The notes: generated from the sequence alone by a model not told the origin. DNA of 64,000 nucleotides from Thiobacillus sp. 0-1251 (GCA_001899305.1 MKWL01000001.1:558001-622000); one strand, 5' to 3'; positions 1 to 9,843 are shown, numbered from the stretch's first letter. Translations and numbers: made by a program.

Positions 1-1116
1 GCGCAACAGCTGGGCTTTCCGGTGGCGATGAAGATCAACTCGCCGGACATCACCCATAAATCCGATGTCAACGGCGTACGGCTGGGCCTGTCCAGCGGCC
101 AGGCGGTGCGCGCCGCCTTTGGCGAGATGCTGGCCGATGTGCAGCGATTGCGGCCCGATGCCACGCTGGAGGGCATCGTCATCGAACCCATGGTGGCCCG
201 TCCGCATGCGCGCGAAGTCCTGCTGGGCATGACCTCGGACCCGGTGTTGGGTCCGGTGATCGTGTTCGGTGCCGGCGGGGTCGATGTCGAGGCCTTCCAG
301 GACCGCGCCGTGACCTTGCCACCGCTCAACCGCTACCTGGCGCGCGATCTGATCCAACGCACCCGCGTCGCGATGCTGCTGGGCCCGTTCCGCAACCGTC
401 CCCCGATCGACATGGATGCGCTGGAGAACGTGCTGCTGCGCCTGTCCGAAATGGTCTGTGAGCTCCCCTGGCTGGCGGAAATGGACATCAATCCCTTGCT
501 GGTGGACGAGCACGGTGCGCTGGCGCTGGATGCGCGCATCGTCATCGCGCCGCGCGTGCCGACCGCCGACCGCTACGGCCACATGGCGATCCATCCGTAT
601 CCGACGCATCTGGTGACGCGCTGGCAATTGCCCAGTGGTAACGACGTGCTGATCCGACCGATCCGTCCCGAAGATGCCGAACTGACCCAGGGGTTCGTGC
701 GCAGCCTGTCCGAGGAGTCCAAGTATTTCCGTTTCATGGATGCGGTACGCGAACTGTCCCCCACCATGCTGGCGCGTCTGACCCAGATCGACTACACGCG
801 CGAAATGGCGCTGCTGGCGTTGACGGAGATCGATGGCAAGGAGGTCGAGCTGGGCGTGGCGCGCTATGCCATCAATCCGGATGCCGAATCCTGCGAATTT
901 GCCCTGGTGGTCGATGACCGCTGGCAGAAACAGGGGATCGGCCACAAGCTCATGGATGTACTGATGGACGTGGCGCGCAGCAAGGGTCTGAAAATGATGG
1001 AGGGCGAGGTACTGAAGACCAACCGCCCCATGCTGAAGCTGGTGGAAGCGCTGGGCTTCCATATCGAGATACACCCCGAGGATGACACGGTGCGGAAGGT
1101 CTCACGCGCGCTCTAG
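1..1116 (+). CDS. C-terminal part of ADP-forming acyl-CoA synthetase / GNAT protein acetyltransferase (partial)
   Basis: The reading frame is open from base 1, so the N-terminal CoA-binding part lies outside the window. The visible part begins in an ATP-grasp subdomain of the ADP-forming acetyl-CoA synthetase family (residues such as GFPVAMKINSPDITHKSD, then a G-rich VIVFGAGG stretch). It continues into a GNAT acetyltransferase domain (LIRPIRPEDAE at its start, then the acetyl-CoA loop near DDRWQKQGIGHKLM). This fused layout is that of Pat/Pka-type lysine acetyltransferases, which acetylate and silence acyl-CoA synthetases. The ATP-grasp half may be regulatory rather than catalytic; this cannot be judged without the missing part. 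It converges on the next gene. Confidence 0.85.
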   Translation, partial: AQQLGFPVAMKINSPDITHKSDVNGVRLGLSSGQAVRAAFGEMLADVQRLRPDATLEGIVIEPMVARPHAREVLLGMTSDPVLGPVIVFGAGGVDVEAFQDRAVTLPPLNRYLARDLIQRTRVAMLLGPFRNRPPIDMDALENVLLRLSEMVCELPWLAEMDINPLLVDEHGALALDARIVIAPRVPTADRYGHMAIHPYPTHLVTRWQLPSGNDVLIRPIRPEDAELTQGFVRSLSEESKYFRFMDAVRELSPTMLARLTQIDYTREMALLALTEIDGKEVELGVARYAINPDAESCEFALVVDDRWQKQGIGHKLMDVLMDVARSKGLKMMEGEVLKTNRPMLKLVEALGFHIEIHPEDDTVRKVSRAL

Positions 1117-1170
1117 CGCGGGCAGACCCGTTCGATGCATATACCTGTCCATAGGTGCGGACGGGCAGGG

Positions 1171-3087
1171 TCAATGGAATACGCTGTGCTGCCGGGTGCA
1201 GACCTTGTTGCGTCCCGCTTCCTTGGCGGCATAGAGCGCCTGGTCGGCGATGCTGACCAGTGCGTCGATGTCGCCGGTGACGGATTCGCGTGTGGCTACC
1301 CCGATGCTGACGGTGAGCGTTTTTTCCGTATTTCCGATGGTGATCCGCTTGGCGTTCAGATTTGCGCGCAGGCGTTCGGCCGACTGCATCGCGGCGTTGA
1401 GATCAGTGTTGGGACAAATGACCAGGAATTCCTCGCCGCCGATGCGGCAGACACTGTCCTCGCGGCGCGCCGAGGCGCGCAGGATGGCTGCGGCTTCGCG
1501 CAACACCCTGTCTCCGGCGGCATGGCCGTAGGTGTCGTTGATATGCTTGAAATGATCGATATCGACCACCATCACGGCGATCGGCTGGCCTGAGCGCGAG
1601 GCGGCACTCCAGGCCTGTTCGAGCTGGTCCATGGCCGAGCGGCGGTTCGGCAGCCCGGTCAGCAGGTCGGTGAGCGCCGCGTTGGCCAGCCGACGGTTGG
1701 CCACTGCCAGTTCGGCCGCGATCTGGCGCAGTTGCGCACGATCCTTTTCCCAGGCGGTTTGCAGATGGATCATGCGCTGTGCGGCACGCAGGCGGGTGTG
1801 CAGGCCCTTGGAACTGAGGTTGCTGGGCAGATAGCCGTCGGCATCGGCTTCGTAGGCGCGGTTCAGTTGTTCTTCGCCGTGTTCGTCGGACGTCATCAGA
1901 ATATGCATGCGTCGGCCTTCGTCGGTGGCCCGCAGCGCCTGGCACAATTCCAGGCCATCGAGCAGGGGCAGCTCGTAATGCGCGATGATGACATGGGGCA
2001 GCACTTCCATCGCCAGGGCCAGTGCGGCGTTCCCATTCTCGGCCGGGTAGACCGTATGCTCGCTGTCCTCGACCAGTAAGGCCATGATGTTGCGCCGGCG
2101 GGTGGCATCGCTGTCCGCCACCACGATGCGCAAGGGCATTTCGACATCCGCCGTTTCGCCGTCGTGGGTCTGGCCTTCGGTTTCGTGGTGGCCATGGCAG
2201 ATCTCGGCAAACGACGGCAGCGCGACAGCCGGTATCTTCAGCAACTCACTCCATTCCCGCCAGTGGTGTATGACTTCGTCGACAAAGCTGCCGGCCGTGT
2301 CGGGGGAAATATCGAGTGCAACGGCCTTCGCCATCCAGTCCTTCAGCAGATCGGGACGTGCGCTGGCATTGATCTGGCCAAGGTCTGCCAGCTGGTGGGA
2401 CAGGCGCAGCATCAGCACCAGGCTGTTGGCGCGCGAATCATGGGGAAAACCTGGATGATCCGATTCTTCGTAGTGGGTCAGCGGCTCGGTGAAGGTTCTG
2501 GGCATGCCCCAGTCGGCCATCATGACGGTACCCATTTCGACATGGTCGGTTTCCAGGCGGGACCGTTCCAGGGCGATGAGGGCTTGCGCGGGGTCGGCCT
2601 GCTGTGCCAGCAGCACCGCGTTGTATTCGTCTGGATAGGCTGTCGCCAGCGCCAGCTTCCCTACCTGCGCCAGCAGGCCGCAGACGAACAGTTCATCCGC
2701 AGCGGCCACATGCACTCGCGTCCCGAGGGCTTGCATGCACAGCGCCATCAGCAGGGAATGCGACCAGTATCCCTTGTAGTCGAATGCTTCGCAGGCGCCG
2801 TCGCGGTACTGGTCGACCAGCGAAAACCCCAAGGCCAGATGGCGCACCGTAGCCATGCCCTGGCGGACGACGGCTTCCTGAATCGAGACCACCGGGCGTG
2901 CGACGTGCGAAGCGGTATTGGCCAGTTTGATCAGGCGCCCGGACAAGGCGGGATCGGTTTGCACGACCCGTGCAATTTCACCCAGTGTCGCATTCTCGCG
3001 CCTGGATAACTCGAGTATCGCCAGCGCGACCCCGCGAGGGGAGGGCAGCTGGCCGCTGAGTTTCAGTTGTTCAGCCTGTGTCATCAT
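1171..3087 (-). CDS. HDOD - pseudo-receiver - GGDEF signalling protein (diguanylate cyclase)
   Basis: 638 residues in three domains. An N-terminal HDOD domain occupies roughly residues 1-270. A CheY-like receiver follows at about 315-435, then a short coiled linker and a C-terminal GGDEF domain at about 475-635. The cyclase signature is GGEEF (near residue 550), with an RxxD inhibitory-site motif (RRED) exactly five residues before it, so c-di-GMP synthesis with product inhibition is expected. In the receiver the phospho-acceptor Asp is replaced by His370 (IIAHYELPLLDG), so ordinary phosphorylation looks impossible. The start is one of two adjacent ATGs and no strong ribosome site is visible. 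It is a single-gene unit between convergent and co-oriented neighbours. Confidence 0.9.
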   Translation of the reverse strand: MMTQAEQLKLSGQLPSPRGVALAILELSRRENATLGEIARVVQTDPALSGRLIKLANTASHVARPVVSIQEAVVRQGMATVRHLALGFSLVDQYRDGACEAFDYKGYWSHSLLMALCMQALGTRVHVAAADELFVCGLLAQVGKLALATAYPDEYNAVLLAQQADPAQALIALERSRLETDHVEMGTVMMADWGMPRTFTEPLTHYEESDHPGFPHDSRANSLVLMLRLSHQLADLGQINASARPDLLKDWMAKAVALDISPDTAGSFVDEVIHHWREWSELLKIPAVALPSFAEICHGHHETEGQTHDGETADVEMPLRIVVADSDATRRRNIMALLVEDSEHTVYPAENGNAALALAMEVLPHVIIAHYELPLLDGLELCQALRATDEGRRMHILMTSDEHGEEQLNRAYEADADGYLPSNLSSKGLHTRLRAAQRMIHLQTAWEKDRAQLRQIAAELAVANRRLANAALTDLLTGLPNRRSAMDQLEQAWSAASRSGQPIAVMVVDIDHFKHINDTYGHAAGDRVLREAAAILRASARREDSVCRIGGEEFLVICPNTDLNAAMQSAERLRANLNAKRITIGNTEKTLTVSIGVATRESVTGDIDALVSIADQALYAAKEAGRNKVCTRQHSVFH

Positions 3088-3276
3088 TTATTAGTGGCGA
3101 AGCAAACGTAAGTGCCGGCCCGTCGGAGGGCGGCCCCGAATCAAAACGGTCGAGTCAGAACCGGTGCAAGTAGTGGGCTTTTTCCCGGTGGTGTCAGACT
3201 GTCAACAGTGATAACGACAGGATTTCGACAAAATGAAGGCCGCTTTCGCGGATTTGATATCGGCGGCTGGCGCCTG

Positions 3277-3711
3277 CTACACGTTGCCGAGCTTGCGATC
3301 CAGGCAGTGCAGGTAGGCCGCCGAATCGAACGCCGTCTGGTGGCGTTGCACCTGCCAGATCATTTCCCCCAGGCAGTCCATGACGTCATGCTGCGCGTCC
3401 ATGGCGTTGCCATAGCGCTTGAGTAGACGTTGGTAGCGTTCGAGGATGCCGGGCGGCTGGTCGACCGACACCTGCTCGGCGATTGCCAGATGCATGGACA
3501 GATGTAGAAAAGGGTTGATCTCGCCGGATTCCGGCAGGTAATCCCGCTCCCGGTAACGATCGGGCTGGTCGAGCAGGGCGTGGTATTCGGGATGCGCCAG
3601 CACGGCATCGAGTGCCGGCTGCTCCGCGCCTGCCAGCGGCTGGCCGGCCCGGTACTTCGCCCAGACATCGAAGAAGAACTGGCGGACCTGATCGCGGCTG
3701 GGATTGAACAT
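3277..3711 (-). CDS. DUF1841 family protein
   Basis: 144 residues starting MFNPSRDQVRQFF, a typical opening of the DUF1841 family of beta- and gammaproteobacteria. The family has no established function. The protein is soluble, mostly helical by composition, with conserved-looking PESGEINPFLHLSMHLAIAEQ in the middle. The start is set by the TAATG overlap with the nth stop, implying translational coupling at the end of the rsx-nth operon. A longer frame upstream exists but would run into nth. Confidence 0.85.
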   Translation of the reverse strand: MFNPSRDQVRQFFFDVWAKYRAGQPLAGAEQPALDAVLAHPEYHALLDQPDRYRERDYLPESGEINPFLHLSMHLAIAEQVSVDQPPGILERYQRLLKRYGNAMDAQHDVMDCLGEMIWQVQRHQTAFDSAAYLHCLDRKLGNV

Positions 3712-4355
3712 TACCCTGCCGTGGCGAGCAGTTTGCCCTTGAATTCGCACAGGTCCGCAATGATGCACTCGCCGCATTTCGGCTTGCGGGCCTGGCAGAC
3801 ATAGCGCCCGTGCAGGATCAGCCAGTGGTGGGCGTCGATGCGGAATTCCGCGGGAATCGTCTTGAGCAGTTTCCTTTCCACTTCCAGCACCGTCTTGCCG
3901 GGCGCCAAGCCGGTGCGGTTGGCGACGCGGAAGATGTGGGTGTCGACCGCCATCGTGGGCTGGCCGAACGCGGTGTTCAGGATGACGTTGGCGGTCTTGC
4001 GTCCCACCCCGGGCAGCGCCTCGAGCGCCGCGCGCTCGGCCGGCACCTGGCTGTCGTGCAGTTCGACCAGCATCCGGCAGGCGGCGATGAGGTGCTTGGC
4101 CTTGCTCTTGTAGAGCCCGATGGTCTTGATGTATTCGGTGAGGCCGGCTTCTCCCAGCGCATAGATCGCCTCGGGGGTGTTGGCCACCGGAAACAGCCTG
4201 CGCGTCGCCAGGTTCACGCCCTTGTCGGTCGCCTGCGCCGACAGCACCACGGCCACCAGCAGCTCGAACGGCGTCCCGTATTCGAGCTCGGTGGTGGGAT
4301 GGGGATTGGCCGCGCGCAGGCGGCTGAAGATTTCGTGGCGCTTGCCTGGATTCAT
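3711..4355 (-). CDS. nth: endonuclease III (base excision repair glycosylase/AP lyase)
   Basis: 214 residues, the normal length. Nth removes oxidised pyrimidines and nicks the abasic site by beta-elimination. Visible hallmarks are the helix-hairpin-helix LPGVGRKTAN with catalytic Lys120, catalytic Asp138 in AVDTHIFR, and the C-terminal 4Fe-4S cluster ligands Cys187, Cys194, Cys197 and Cys203. These are the same numbers as in the E. coli enzyme. It lies downstream of rsxE, as in E. coli, separated here by one small gene, and overlaps the following DUF1841 gene by one base. Confidence 0.97.
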   Translation of the reverse strand: MNPGKRHEIFSRLRAANPHPTTELEYGTPFELLVAVVLSAQATDKGVNLATRRLFPVANTPEAIYALGEAGLTEYIKTIGLYKSKAKHLIAACRMLVELHDSQVPAERAALEALPGVGRKTANVILNTAFGQPTMAVDTHIFRVANRTGLAPGKTVLEVERKLLKTIPAEFRIDAHHWLILHGRYVCQARKPKCGECIIADLCEFKGKLLATAG

Positions 4356-4365
4356 TGGTTCGGGA

Positions 4366-4518
4366 TCACTGTTCGTCCAGGCGCTTTTTCAGCGCCCGCT
4401 TCTCGGCCTGCCGTTTGGCGCGCGCCGTTTTTTCATGTTCGCCGGCCTTGCGGGCAATGGCCAGCGCGACAAACGGATTACGCGGCTTGGGGACGCGCCT
4501 TTTCAGCGGTGGCTTCAT
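4366..4518 (-). CDS. small basic conserved-looking protein between rsxE and nth
   Basis: A 50-residue, highly basic protein (MKPPLKRRVPKPRNPFVALA then a Lys/Arg/Glu-rich helix ending RLDEQ). Its ATG overlaps the rsxE TGA (ATGA), and its stop falls 10 bases before nth. Tight coupling and the absence of any other use for this gap support a real gene. No function is known to me. The composition suggests nucleic-acid or acidic-surface binding, which is only a guess. Confidence 0.6.
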   Translation of the reverse strand: MKPPLKRRVPKPRNPFVALAIARKAGEHEKTARAKRQAEKRALKKRLDEQ

Positions 4519-5192
4519 GTCGCCATCGGTACGGCGGCACGGACGCGCTGGACGGCACGTGCCTTGTTCCAGTTGTTGGCCGCGATCAGCAGTCCCAGCG
4601 CGATGAAGGCGCCGGGGGGCAGGATCGCCAGCAGAAAACCCTGATAGTGGGGCAGGATATGCAGCACCCATCCCTTGGCAGCCTGACCGAACACCATGTC
4701 GATGCCGGAGAGCAGCGTACCCTTGCCGGCGAGCTCGCGAATCGCACCCAGCACGATCAGCACCAGCGTGAGGCCCAGGCCCATGGAAATGGCGTCGACC
4801 ACGCTGTGCAGCGGGTGATTCTTGGCGGCAAACGCGTCAGCACGTGCCAGCACAATGCAGTTGGTGGTGATGAGCGGAATGAAAATCCCCAGCACCAGAT
4901 AAAGCGGATGCACGAAGGCGTTCATCGCCAGGTCGATCACCGTGACCAGCGCCGCGATGATGAGGACGAACACCGGGATGCGGATTTCATTCGGTACGAA
5001 ATGGCGGACGCTCGACACCGCGCCGCTGGATGCCGCCATCACCATCGTCGTAGCCAGTCCCAGCGACAGTGCATTGACCACGTTGTTGCTGATCGCCAGC
5101 AGCGGGCACAGGCCGAGCAGTTGCACCAGCCCGGTGTTCTGCTTGATAAGCCCGTTGTGGAACAGGCTGCGGAATTCGCTCATCGTCATCAT
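4515..5192 (-). CDS. rsxE: electron transport complex subunit RsxE/RnfE
   Basis: 225 residues, an integral membrane subunit of the Rnf/Rsx complex. The complex couples electron flow between NADH and ferredoxin-like carriers to ion movement; in E. coli Rsx also keeps SoxR reduced. About six hydrophobic segments are visible, including GLCPLLAISNNVVNALSLGL and the conserved LGIFIPLITTNCIVL, which resembles the paired motif in RsxA. The ATG overlaps the rsxG stop (ATGA). It is the last rsx gene of the operon. Confidence 0.95.
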   Translation of the reverse strand: MMTMSEFRSLFHNGLIKQNTGLVQLLGLCPLLAISNNVVNALSLGLATTMVMAASSGAVSSVRHFVPNEIRIPVFVLIIAALVTVIDLAMNAFVHPLYLVLGIFIPLITTNCIVLARADAFAAKNHPLHSVVDAISMGLGLTLVLIVLGAIRELAGKGTLLSGIDMVFGQAAKGWVLHILPHYQGFLLAILPPGAFIALGLLIAANNWNKARAVQRVRAAVPMAT

Positions 5193-5833
5193 GCCTTCTT
5201 CTCCTTGGCAGGGGGCGCCGCGACGAATGCGGCGCGGTGCCGCGCAAAATAATCGAGCGCGCTCTTGACGGCCTTGACCACCGCGCGAGGGGTGATGGTG
5301 GCGCCGGCGCGCGCATCAAACGCGCCGCCGTCCTTGGCGACTTTCCAGCGCTTGGACTCGGGATCGGTCAGCGACTTACCTGAAAACTGGTCGATCCAGG
5401 CGCTTTTGGCGCGGTCGATGTAGTCGCCGAGGCCGGGCGTCTCATGGTGAGCCGTGACCCGTACGCCAGTCACCTTGCCGTCGATGTCGATGCCGATCAG
5501 CAGGGCGATATCGCCAGCATAGCCGTCCGGCGCGATGGCTTCCAGTACCACGGCGGTGACCTGGCTACCGCGGCGGGCGATCCATAGGGCGGAAGGCTGG
5601 CGCGTGCCCAGGAGATCGTCCGGCGGCAGGTCCTGGCGGCTGGCCAGCAGGTCGTTGTCGTAGGACGAAGCGGGCAGCACCTGGTTGATGAGTGCGAGTT
5701 TCTCGGCCTGCTGGCTGCGGGTGATGACGGGTTCGGTCTGGTCGTGGGTGAATGCCAGCATGGCCGTCCCGACGAGCGCGAACAGAAACAGGACCGTTCC
5801 GGTCCGCAACGCATTGCGCGTGGCGACCGTCAT
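5189..5833 (-). CDS. rsxG: electron transport complex subunit RsxG/RnfG (FMN-binding)
   Basis: 214 residues from the ATG at 5833. A GTG at 5839 that overlaps the rsxD stop is an equally plausible start, and a much longer upstream frame runs into rsxD and was rejected. One N-terminal transmembrane helix (GTVLFLFALVGTAMLAF) anchors a periplasmic FMN-binding domain. The covalent flavin motif is visible as AGATITP, with the Thr as attachment residue. It follows rsxD and precedes rsxE, the standard order. Confidence 0.93.
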   Translation of the reverse strand: MTVATRNALRTGTVLFLFALVGTAMLAFTHDQTEPVITRSQQAEKLALINQVLPASSYDNDLLASRQDLPPDDLLGTRQPSALWIARRGSQVTAVVLEAIAPDGYAGDIALLIGIDIDGKVTGVRVTAHHETPGLGDYIDRAKSAWIDQFSGKSLTDPESKRWKVAKDGGAFDARAGATITPRAVVKAVKSALDYFARHRAAFVAAPPAKEKKA

Positions 5834-5835
5834 GC

Positions 5836-6864
5836 TCACGTGCGCGGCTCCTTGTCGGCACCGCCATAGATGCGCGGCTGGGTGTACTGGTCGATCAGGG
5901 GCACGCACAGGTTCATCAGCAGGATGGCGAAGGCCACGCCGTCCGGGAAACCGCCCCAGGTACGGATGGCCATGGTGAGAAACCCGGCGCCCAGGCCGAA
6001 GACCAGCTTGCCGCGCGGCGTGGTCGCGCCCGACACCGGGTCGGTGGCGATGAAGAAGGCGCCCAGCATGACCGACGGCGCGAACAGGTGGAACCAGGGC
6101 GGGCCGAAGCGGCCGGCATCATAGAAATTCAGGAAGCCGGCCGTGAGCCAGATGCCGGCCAGGAAGGCCAGCGGTACTTGCCAACTGATGATGCGCAGGG
6201 CCCACAACAGCAGTCCGCCCAGCAGGAATGCTCCCGCCAGCCATTCGAAGCCGACGCCGCCGTAATGGCCGAAAATCGGATGCGTCATCACTTCGTCGAC
6301 CGTCAGTTGCTGCAGCAGGCCGGTTCGCAATGCATCCAGCGGCGTGGCCATGGTGACGGCGTCCAGCGTGGTCCGGGGTACGTCGCCGCCGAAAATGACC
6401 GTTGCGCTTTGCGCCAGCGTGAGGTGCACCGACGTCAACTCGTTCGGTCCGGCCCAATGCGTCATCTGCACCGGGAAGGACACGATCAGCACGGCGTAGC
6501 CGACCATGGCTGGGTTGAAGATATTCTGGCCCAGCCCGCCATACAGGTGCTTGGCCACCACGATGGCGAACAGGGTGCCGGTGATGATCAGCCACCATGG
6601 CGCCAGCGAAGGCAGCGACAGCGCCAGCAGCCAGGCGGTGACGATGGCGCTCAAATCGGCGAGGAAGGGTTTGGCCGGGTAGCCGCGCGCTTTCAGCATG
6701 GCCGCCTCGGCAGCCAGCGCCGTGACGGTGGCGAGCGACAGCGTGACGAGAATGCCCGGCCCGAACAGCCAGACGTAGGTTGCGATGCCGGGCAGCAGGG
6801 CCGCCAGCACCCAGGCCATGACCTGGGTGACGCTGGTGCGGTCAAGAATGAATGGAGAGGCCAT
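5836..6864 (-). CDS. rsxD: electron transport complex subunit RsxD/RnfD
   Basis: 342 residues, polytopic membrane subunit of Rsx/Rnf carrying covalent FMN. The attachment region TDPVSGATTPRGKL is present, as in RnfD/NqrB proteins. Several long hydrophobic segments span the protein. It overlaps rsxC by one base (TGATG), so the two are translationally coupled. Confidence 0.95.
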   Translation of the reverse strand: MASPFILDRTSVTQVMAWVLAALLPGIATYVWLFGPGILVTLSLATVTALAAEAAMLKARGYPAKPFLADLSAIVTAWLLALSLPSLAPWWLIITGTLFAIVVAKHLYGGLGQNIFNPAMVGYAVLIVSFPVQMTHWAGPNELTSVHLTLAQSATVIFGGDVPRTTLDAVTMATPLDALRTGLLQQLTVDEVMTHPIFGHYGGVGFEWLAGAFLLGGLLLWALRIISWQVPLAFLAGIWLTAGFLNFYDAGRFGPPWFHLFAPSVMLGAFFIATDPVSGATTPRGKLVFGLGAGFLTMAIRTWGGFPDGVAFAILLMNLCVPLIDQYTQPRIYGGADKEPRT

Positions 6865-8537
6865 CAGGGTTTCTTCTCTTCGGATTCCAGCGGCTTGCGC
6901 GCCAGTTCGCGGATTTTAGTCCGACGTGCCTCGATCTCCTCGATCTGATGCAGCTGCTCGGGCGTCAGTTGATCGACGTTTTTTGGCGCGGTATCGGTTT
7001 TTTTCGCCTGCGCGCGCGCCAGCGCAGCGGCGATCAAGGCTTTCTTGGCGTCGGCATCGCTGACTGCGGCGCCTTCGGCGGCAGGGACGGCCGCGAGTTC
7101 GGCGCGTTTGGCCTGTGCCTTGGCGGCGAGTTTCTCGGCCTTTTCCTTTTTCTCCCGTTCCTGCCGGAACTGCCGGAATTCGTGGCGCTCGCGTGCCAGG
7201 TCGGCAGCACGCTTATCCTTCTCGCGCGCCCAGATCTCGCCCTTGGCGTAACGATAGAAATCGACCAGCGGAATATGGCTGGGGCAGACGTAGCTGCAGC
7301 AGCCGCATTCGATGCAGTCGAACAGGTGGTATTCCTGCGCACGGCCGAAGTCGCCCGCCTTGGCGAAGCGGAACAGTTCCTGGGGCTGCAACTCGGCCGG
7401 GCAGGCATCGGCGCAGCGGGTGCAGCGGATGCATGGCAGGGCTTTGGGCAGGGGCGGGAACAGTTCCTTTGATTTCACCAGGATGCAGTTGGTGGCCTTG
7501 ACCACCGGCACGTCGAGGTTCGGTACCGGCACGCCCATCATCGGCCCGCCCATCAGCACGCCGGTGGTGCCGTCGCGGTCGCCTGCCAGGGTGATCAGCG
7601 TATGCATCGGGGTGCCGATCAGGACCTCGAAGTTCTGCGGGCGCAACACGTGGCCGGTGACGGTGACCAGGCGCGAGATCAGCGGTTCGCCATGGTGTAT
7701 CGCACGCGCCAGCGCATAGCTGGTGCCGACGTTGAAGACCTGGATGCCGATGTCGGTGGAGAGTTTGCCGGACGGGACCTGCTTGCCGGTCAGTGTCTCG
7801 ATCATTTGCTTGGCGCCGCCGCCCGGGTAGCGCGCCGGCACCTTCACCACCTCCACCGCGAAATCCAGTTTCGCGGCAGCGGAGCGCATTGAATCCAGCG
7901 CCTCGGGCTTGTTGTCCTCGATCCCGACGAGGATTTCGGTGCTGCCCAGCAGATGGCGCATGATCGCCACGCCCTGCAGGATCTCGTCGGCGTGGTGGCG
8001 CATCAGCATGTCGTCGCAGGTGATCCACGGCTCGCATTCGCCGCCGTTGATGATGAGCGTCGGGCAGGCGTGGGACGCGCCGGGGTCGAGCTTGACCGCG
8101 CTGGGGAAGACCGCGCCGCCGAGACCGGCCAGTCCCAGATCGCGCAACTGCATGCGCAGTTGGGGGGATTCCATCGCCTGGTAGTCGAGCGGAGCATGCG
8201 CCACCCATTCGTCGCGACCGTCGGTTTCGATTGTGATGCACAGATCGGGCAGGCCGGAGATATGCGGGACCGGTTGCAGGTCGATGGCCGCGACCGTGCC
8301 CGAACTGGAAGCATGGACGGCCGTCGAGATATAGCCGTCGGCGGCTGCGATCATCTGGCCCTTCAGGACCCGCTCGCCGACTTCGACCACCGGCTTGGCC
8401 GGATTGCCGATGTGCTGGCGCAAGGGAATGACCAGTTTCTTGGGCAGCGGTGCGGCATGAATCGGGCGCGACGTGGATTCCGCCTTGTGTTCGGGGGGAT
8501 GCACGCCGCCCTTGAACCTGAACAGTTCGCGGCTCAT
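6864..8537 (-). CDS. rsxC: electron transport complex subunit RsxC/RnfC (NADH- and FMN-binding, 4Fe-4S)
   Basis: 557 residues starting [18 protein letters not shown]. The start is set by the ATGA overlap with rsxB; the same frame stays open further upstream but only as a shadow of rsxB. Glycine-rich nucleotide-binding segments are seen ([23 protein letters not shown]). Two 4Fe-4S motifs follow ([12 protein letters not shown] and [12 protein letters not shown]). After the second cluster a charged Ala/Lys/Glu-rich tail of about 110 residues follows, a common variable extension of RsxC. Confidence 0.96.
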   Translation of the reverse strand: MSRELFRFKGGVHPPEHKAESTSRPIHAAPLPKKLVIPLRQHIGNPAKPVVEVGERVLKGQMIAAADGYISTAVHASSSGTVAAIDLQPVPHISGLPDLCITIETDGRDEWVAHAPLDYQAMESPQLRMQLRDLGLAGLGGAVFPSAVKLDPGASHACPTLIINGGECEPWITCDDMLMRHHADEILQGVAIMRHLLGSTEILVGIEDNKPEALDSMRSAAAKLDFAVEVVKVPARYPGGGAKQMIETLTGKQVPSGKLSTDIGIQVFNVGTSYALARAIHHGEPLISRLVTVTGHVLRPQNFEVLIGTPMHTLITLAGDRDGTTGVLMGGPMMGVPVPNLDVPVVKATNCILVKSKELFPPLPKALPCIRCTRCADACPAELQPQELFRFAKAGDFGRAQEYHLFDCIECGCCSYVCPSHIPLVDFYRYAKGEIWAREKDKRAADLARERHEFRQFRQEREKKEKAEKLAAKAQAKRAELAAVPAAEGAAVSDADAKKALIAAALARAQAKKTDTAPKNVDQLTPEQLHQIEEIEARRTKIRELARKPLESEEKKP

Positions 8538-9100
8538 GCGTCCTCCGTTTCCGCAATCTGCTTCATCATCACCACCGGATGCTTCCATTTCCAGTGGGGC
8601 AGGTCTTCGGCGATAGGCACCATCGAGATGCAGTCGACCGGGCAGGGCGGCAGGCACAGTTCGCAGCCGGTGCATTCGGCGGTGATGATGGTGTGCATCT
8701 GCTTGGCCGCGCCGGAAATGGCATCGACCGGGCAGGCCTGGATGCACAGCGTGCAGCCGATGCAGGTGTTCTCGTCGATGAAGGCGACCGACTTCGGCTT
8801 GGGCGTGCCGTGGGTTTCGTCGAGCGGCTTGGGTTCCACGCCCAGCAGTTCGGCGAGCTTCTTGACGCCCTCTTCGCCGCCCGGCGGGCACTGGTTGATG
8901 TCGGCCTCGCCCTTGGCGATCGCCTCGGCATAGGGCCGGCAGCCAGGGAAGCCGCACTGGCCGCACTGCGTCTGCGGCAGGATGGCGTCGATCTTTTCCG
9001 CCAGCGGGTTGCCTTCCACCTTGAAGCGGATGGCCGACCAGCCGAGTACCAGGCCGATCGCCACGGCCAGGATGGCCATCACCCCGATTGCGGCGAGCAT
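8534..9100 (-). CDS. rsxB: electron transport complex subunit RsxB/RnfB (ferredoxin-like)
   Basis: 188 residues. A single N-terminal membrane helix is followed by a 4Fe-4S domain with CGQCGFPGC and then two ferredoxin-type clusters ([14 protein letters not shown] and [14 protein letters not shown]). This is the iron-sulfur electron-carrying subunit of Rsx. It overlaps rsxA (TAATG) and rsxC (ATGA), so the operon is tightly packed. Confidence 0.96.
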   Translation of the reverse strand: MLAAIGVMAILAVAIGLVLGWSAIRFKVEGNPLAEKIDAILPQTQCGQCGFPGCRPYAEAIAKGEADINQCPPGGEEGVKKLAELLGVEPKPLDETHGTPKPKSVAFIDENTCIGCTLCIQACPVDAISGAAKQMHTIITAECTGCELCLPPCPVDCISMVPIAEDLPHWKWKHPVVMMKQIAETEDA

Positions 9101-9702
9101 TATTTGACCAGGCCCGAGAAACCCATGAAGGCAAGCGACATCAGCCCCGCGGTGATCATCGCGATACTGGTGCCCTTGAACGGGGAAGGAACGTCGCAGG
9201 TCTCGAGGCGCTCGCGGATGCCGGCAAACAGGATCAGCACCAGGGTGAAGCCGATCGCGCCGCCGGCGCCGAAGAACAGCGATTCGACGAAATTGTGCTG
9301 TGCCTGCACGTTGAGCAGGGGAATGCCCAGCACGGCGCAGTTGGTGGTGATCAGCGGCAGGTAGATGCCCAGCACCTGGTACAGCACCGGGCTGCTCTTG
9401 TGGATGAACATCTCGGTGAACTGCACGATGCCGGCGATCACCACGATGAACGAGAGCGTGCGCAGATAGAACAACTCGGGGCCGAGCAGGTATTCGTTGA
9501 CCAGGTAGCTAGCACCGGAGGCCAGCGTCAGCACGAAGGTCGTCGCCAGTCCCATGCCGATCGCCGTTTCCAGTTTCTTCGAGACGCCCATGAAGGGGCA
9601 CAGGCCGAGAATCTTGGCCATCACGATGTTGTTCACGAACACCGTGGAAATGAGAATGAGGATGTAGGTTTCCAAAGCAGGCAGCCCGACGCAATGCCGC
9701 AT
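9100..9702 (-). CDS. rsxA: electron transport complex subunit RsxA/RnfA
   Basis: First gene of the rsx operon: a six-helix membrane protein with the conserved [21 protein letters not shown] and [17 protein letters not shown] motifs. From the ATG at 9702 it is 200 residues. Homologues usually begin just before the first helix, so a TTG at 9675 (giving LETYILIL as the start of the helix) may be the true initiator. RsxA and RsxE are related inverted-topology partners in the membrane. Confidence 0.94.
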   Translation of the reverse strand: MRHCVGLPALETYILILISTVFVNNIVMAKILGLCPFMGVSKKLETAIGMGLATTFVLTLASGASYLVNEYLLGPELFYLRTLSFIVVIAGIVQFTEMFIHKSSPVLYQVLGIYLPLITTNCAVLGIPLLNVQAQHNFVESLFFGAGGAIGFTLVLILFAGIRERLETCDVPSPFKGTSIAMITAGLMSLAFMGFSGLVK

Positions 9703-9803
9703 TATCCGCCGCGGAAGGCGGGGGATTCAAGCCTGGGATGGCAGATTGTGCGGGAGGGGGTACAAACCGTTGGCCGTCCATGCGACGCAGTCGCCGGACG
9801 CGA

Positions 9804-9843
9804 CCCGACCCGTCCGGGCGTTTCGTGCCCCAGACGGGTCGGG
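9804..9843. terminator. GC-rich nested hairpin after the nitric oxide reductase gene
   Basis: A perfect 11-bp stem (CCCGACCCGTC pairing with GACGGGTCGGG) encloses a second small stem (GGGC/GCCC). It lies about 38 bases past the qNOR stop and ahead of rsxA. No T-tract follows, so it may act as a weak or factor-assisted terminator, or protect the 3' end of the mRNA. Confidence 0.4.

Noticed and set aside
3810-5252. A 480-codon plus-strand open frame across nth, the small gene and rsxE
   Set aside because: It is antisense to well-supported genes and its translation is low-complexity His/Gln/Arg-rich, as expected of a shadow frame in GC-rich DNA.
8538-9134. Upstream extension of rsxC into a 756-codon frame
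   Set aside because: The extension runs over rsxB in another frame; the RsxC N-terminus [11 protein letters not shown] and the ATGA overlap fix the start at 8537.
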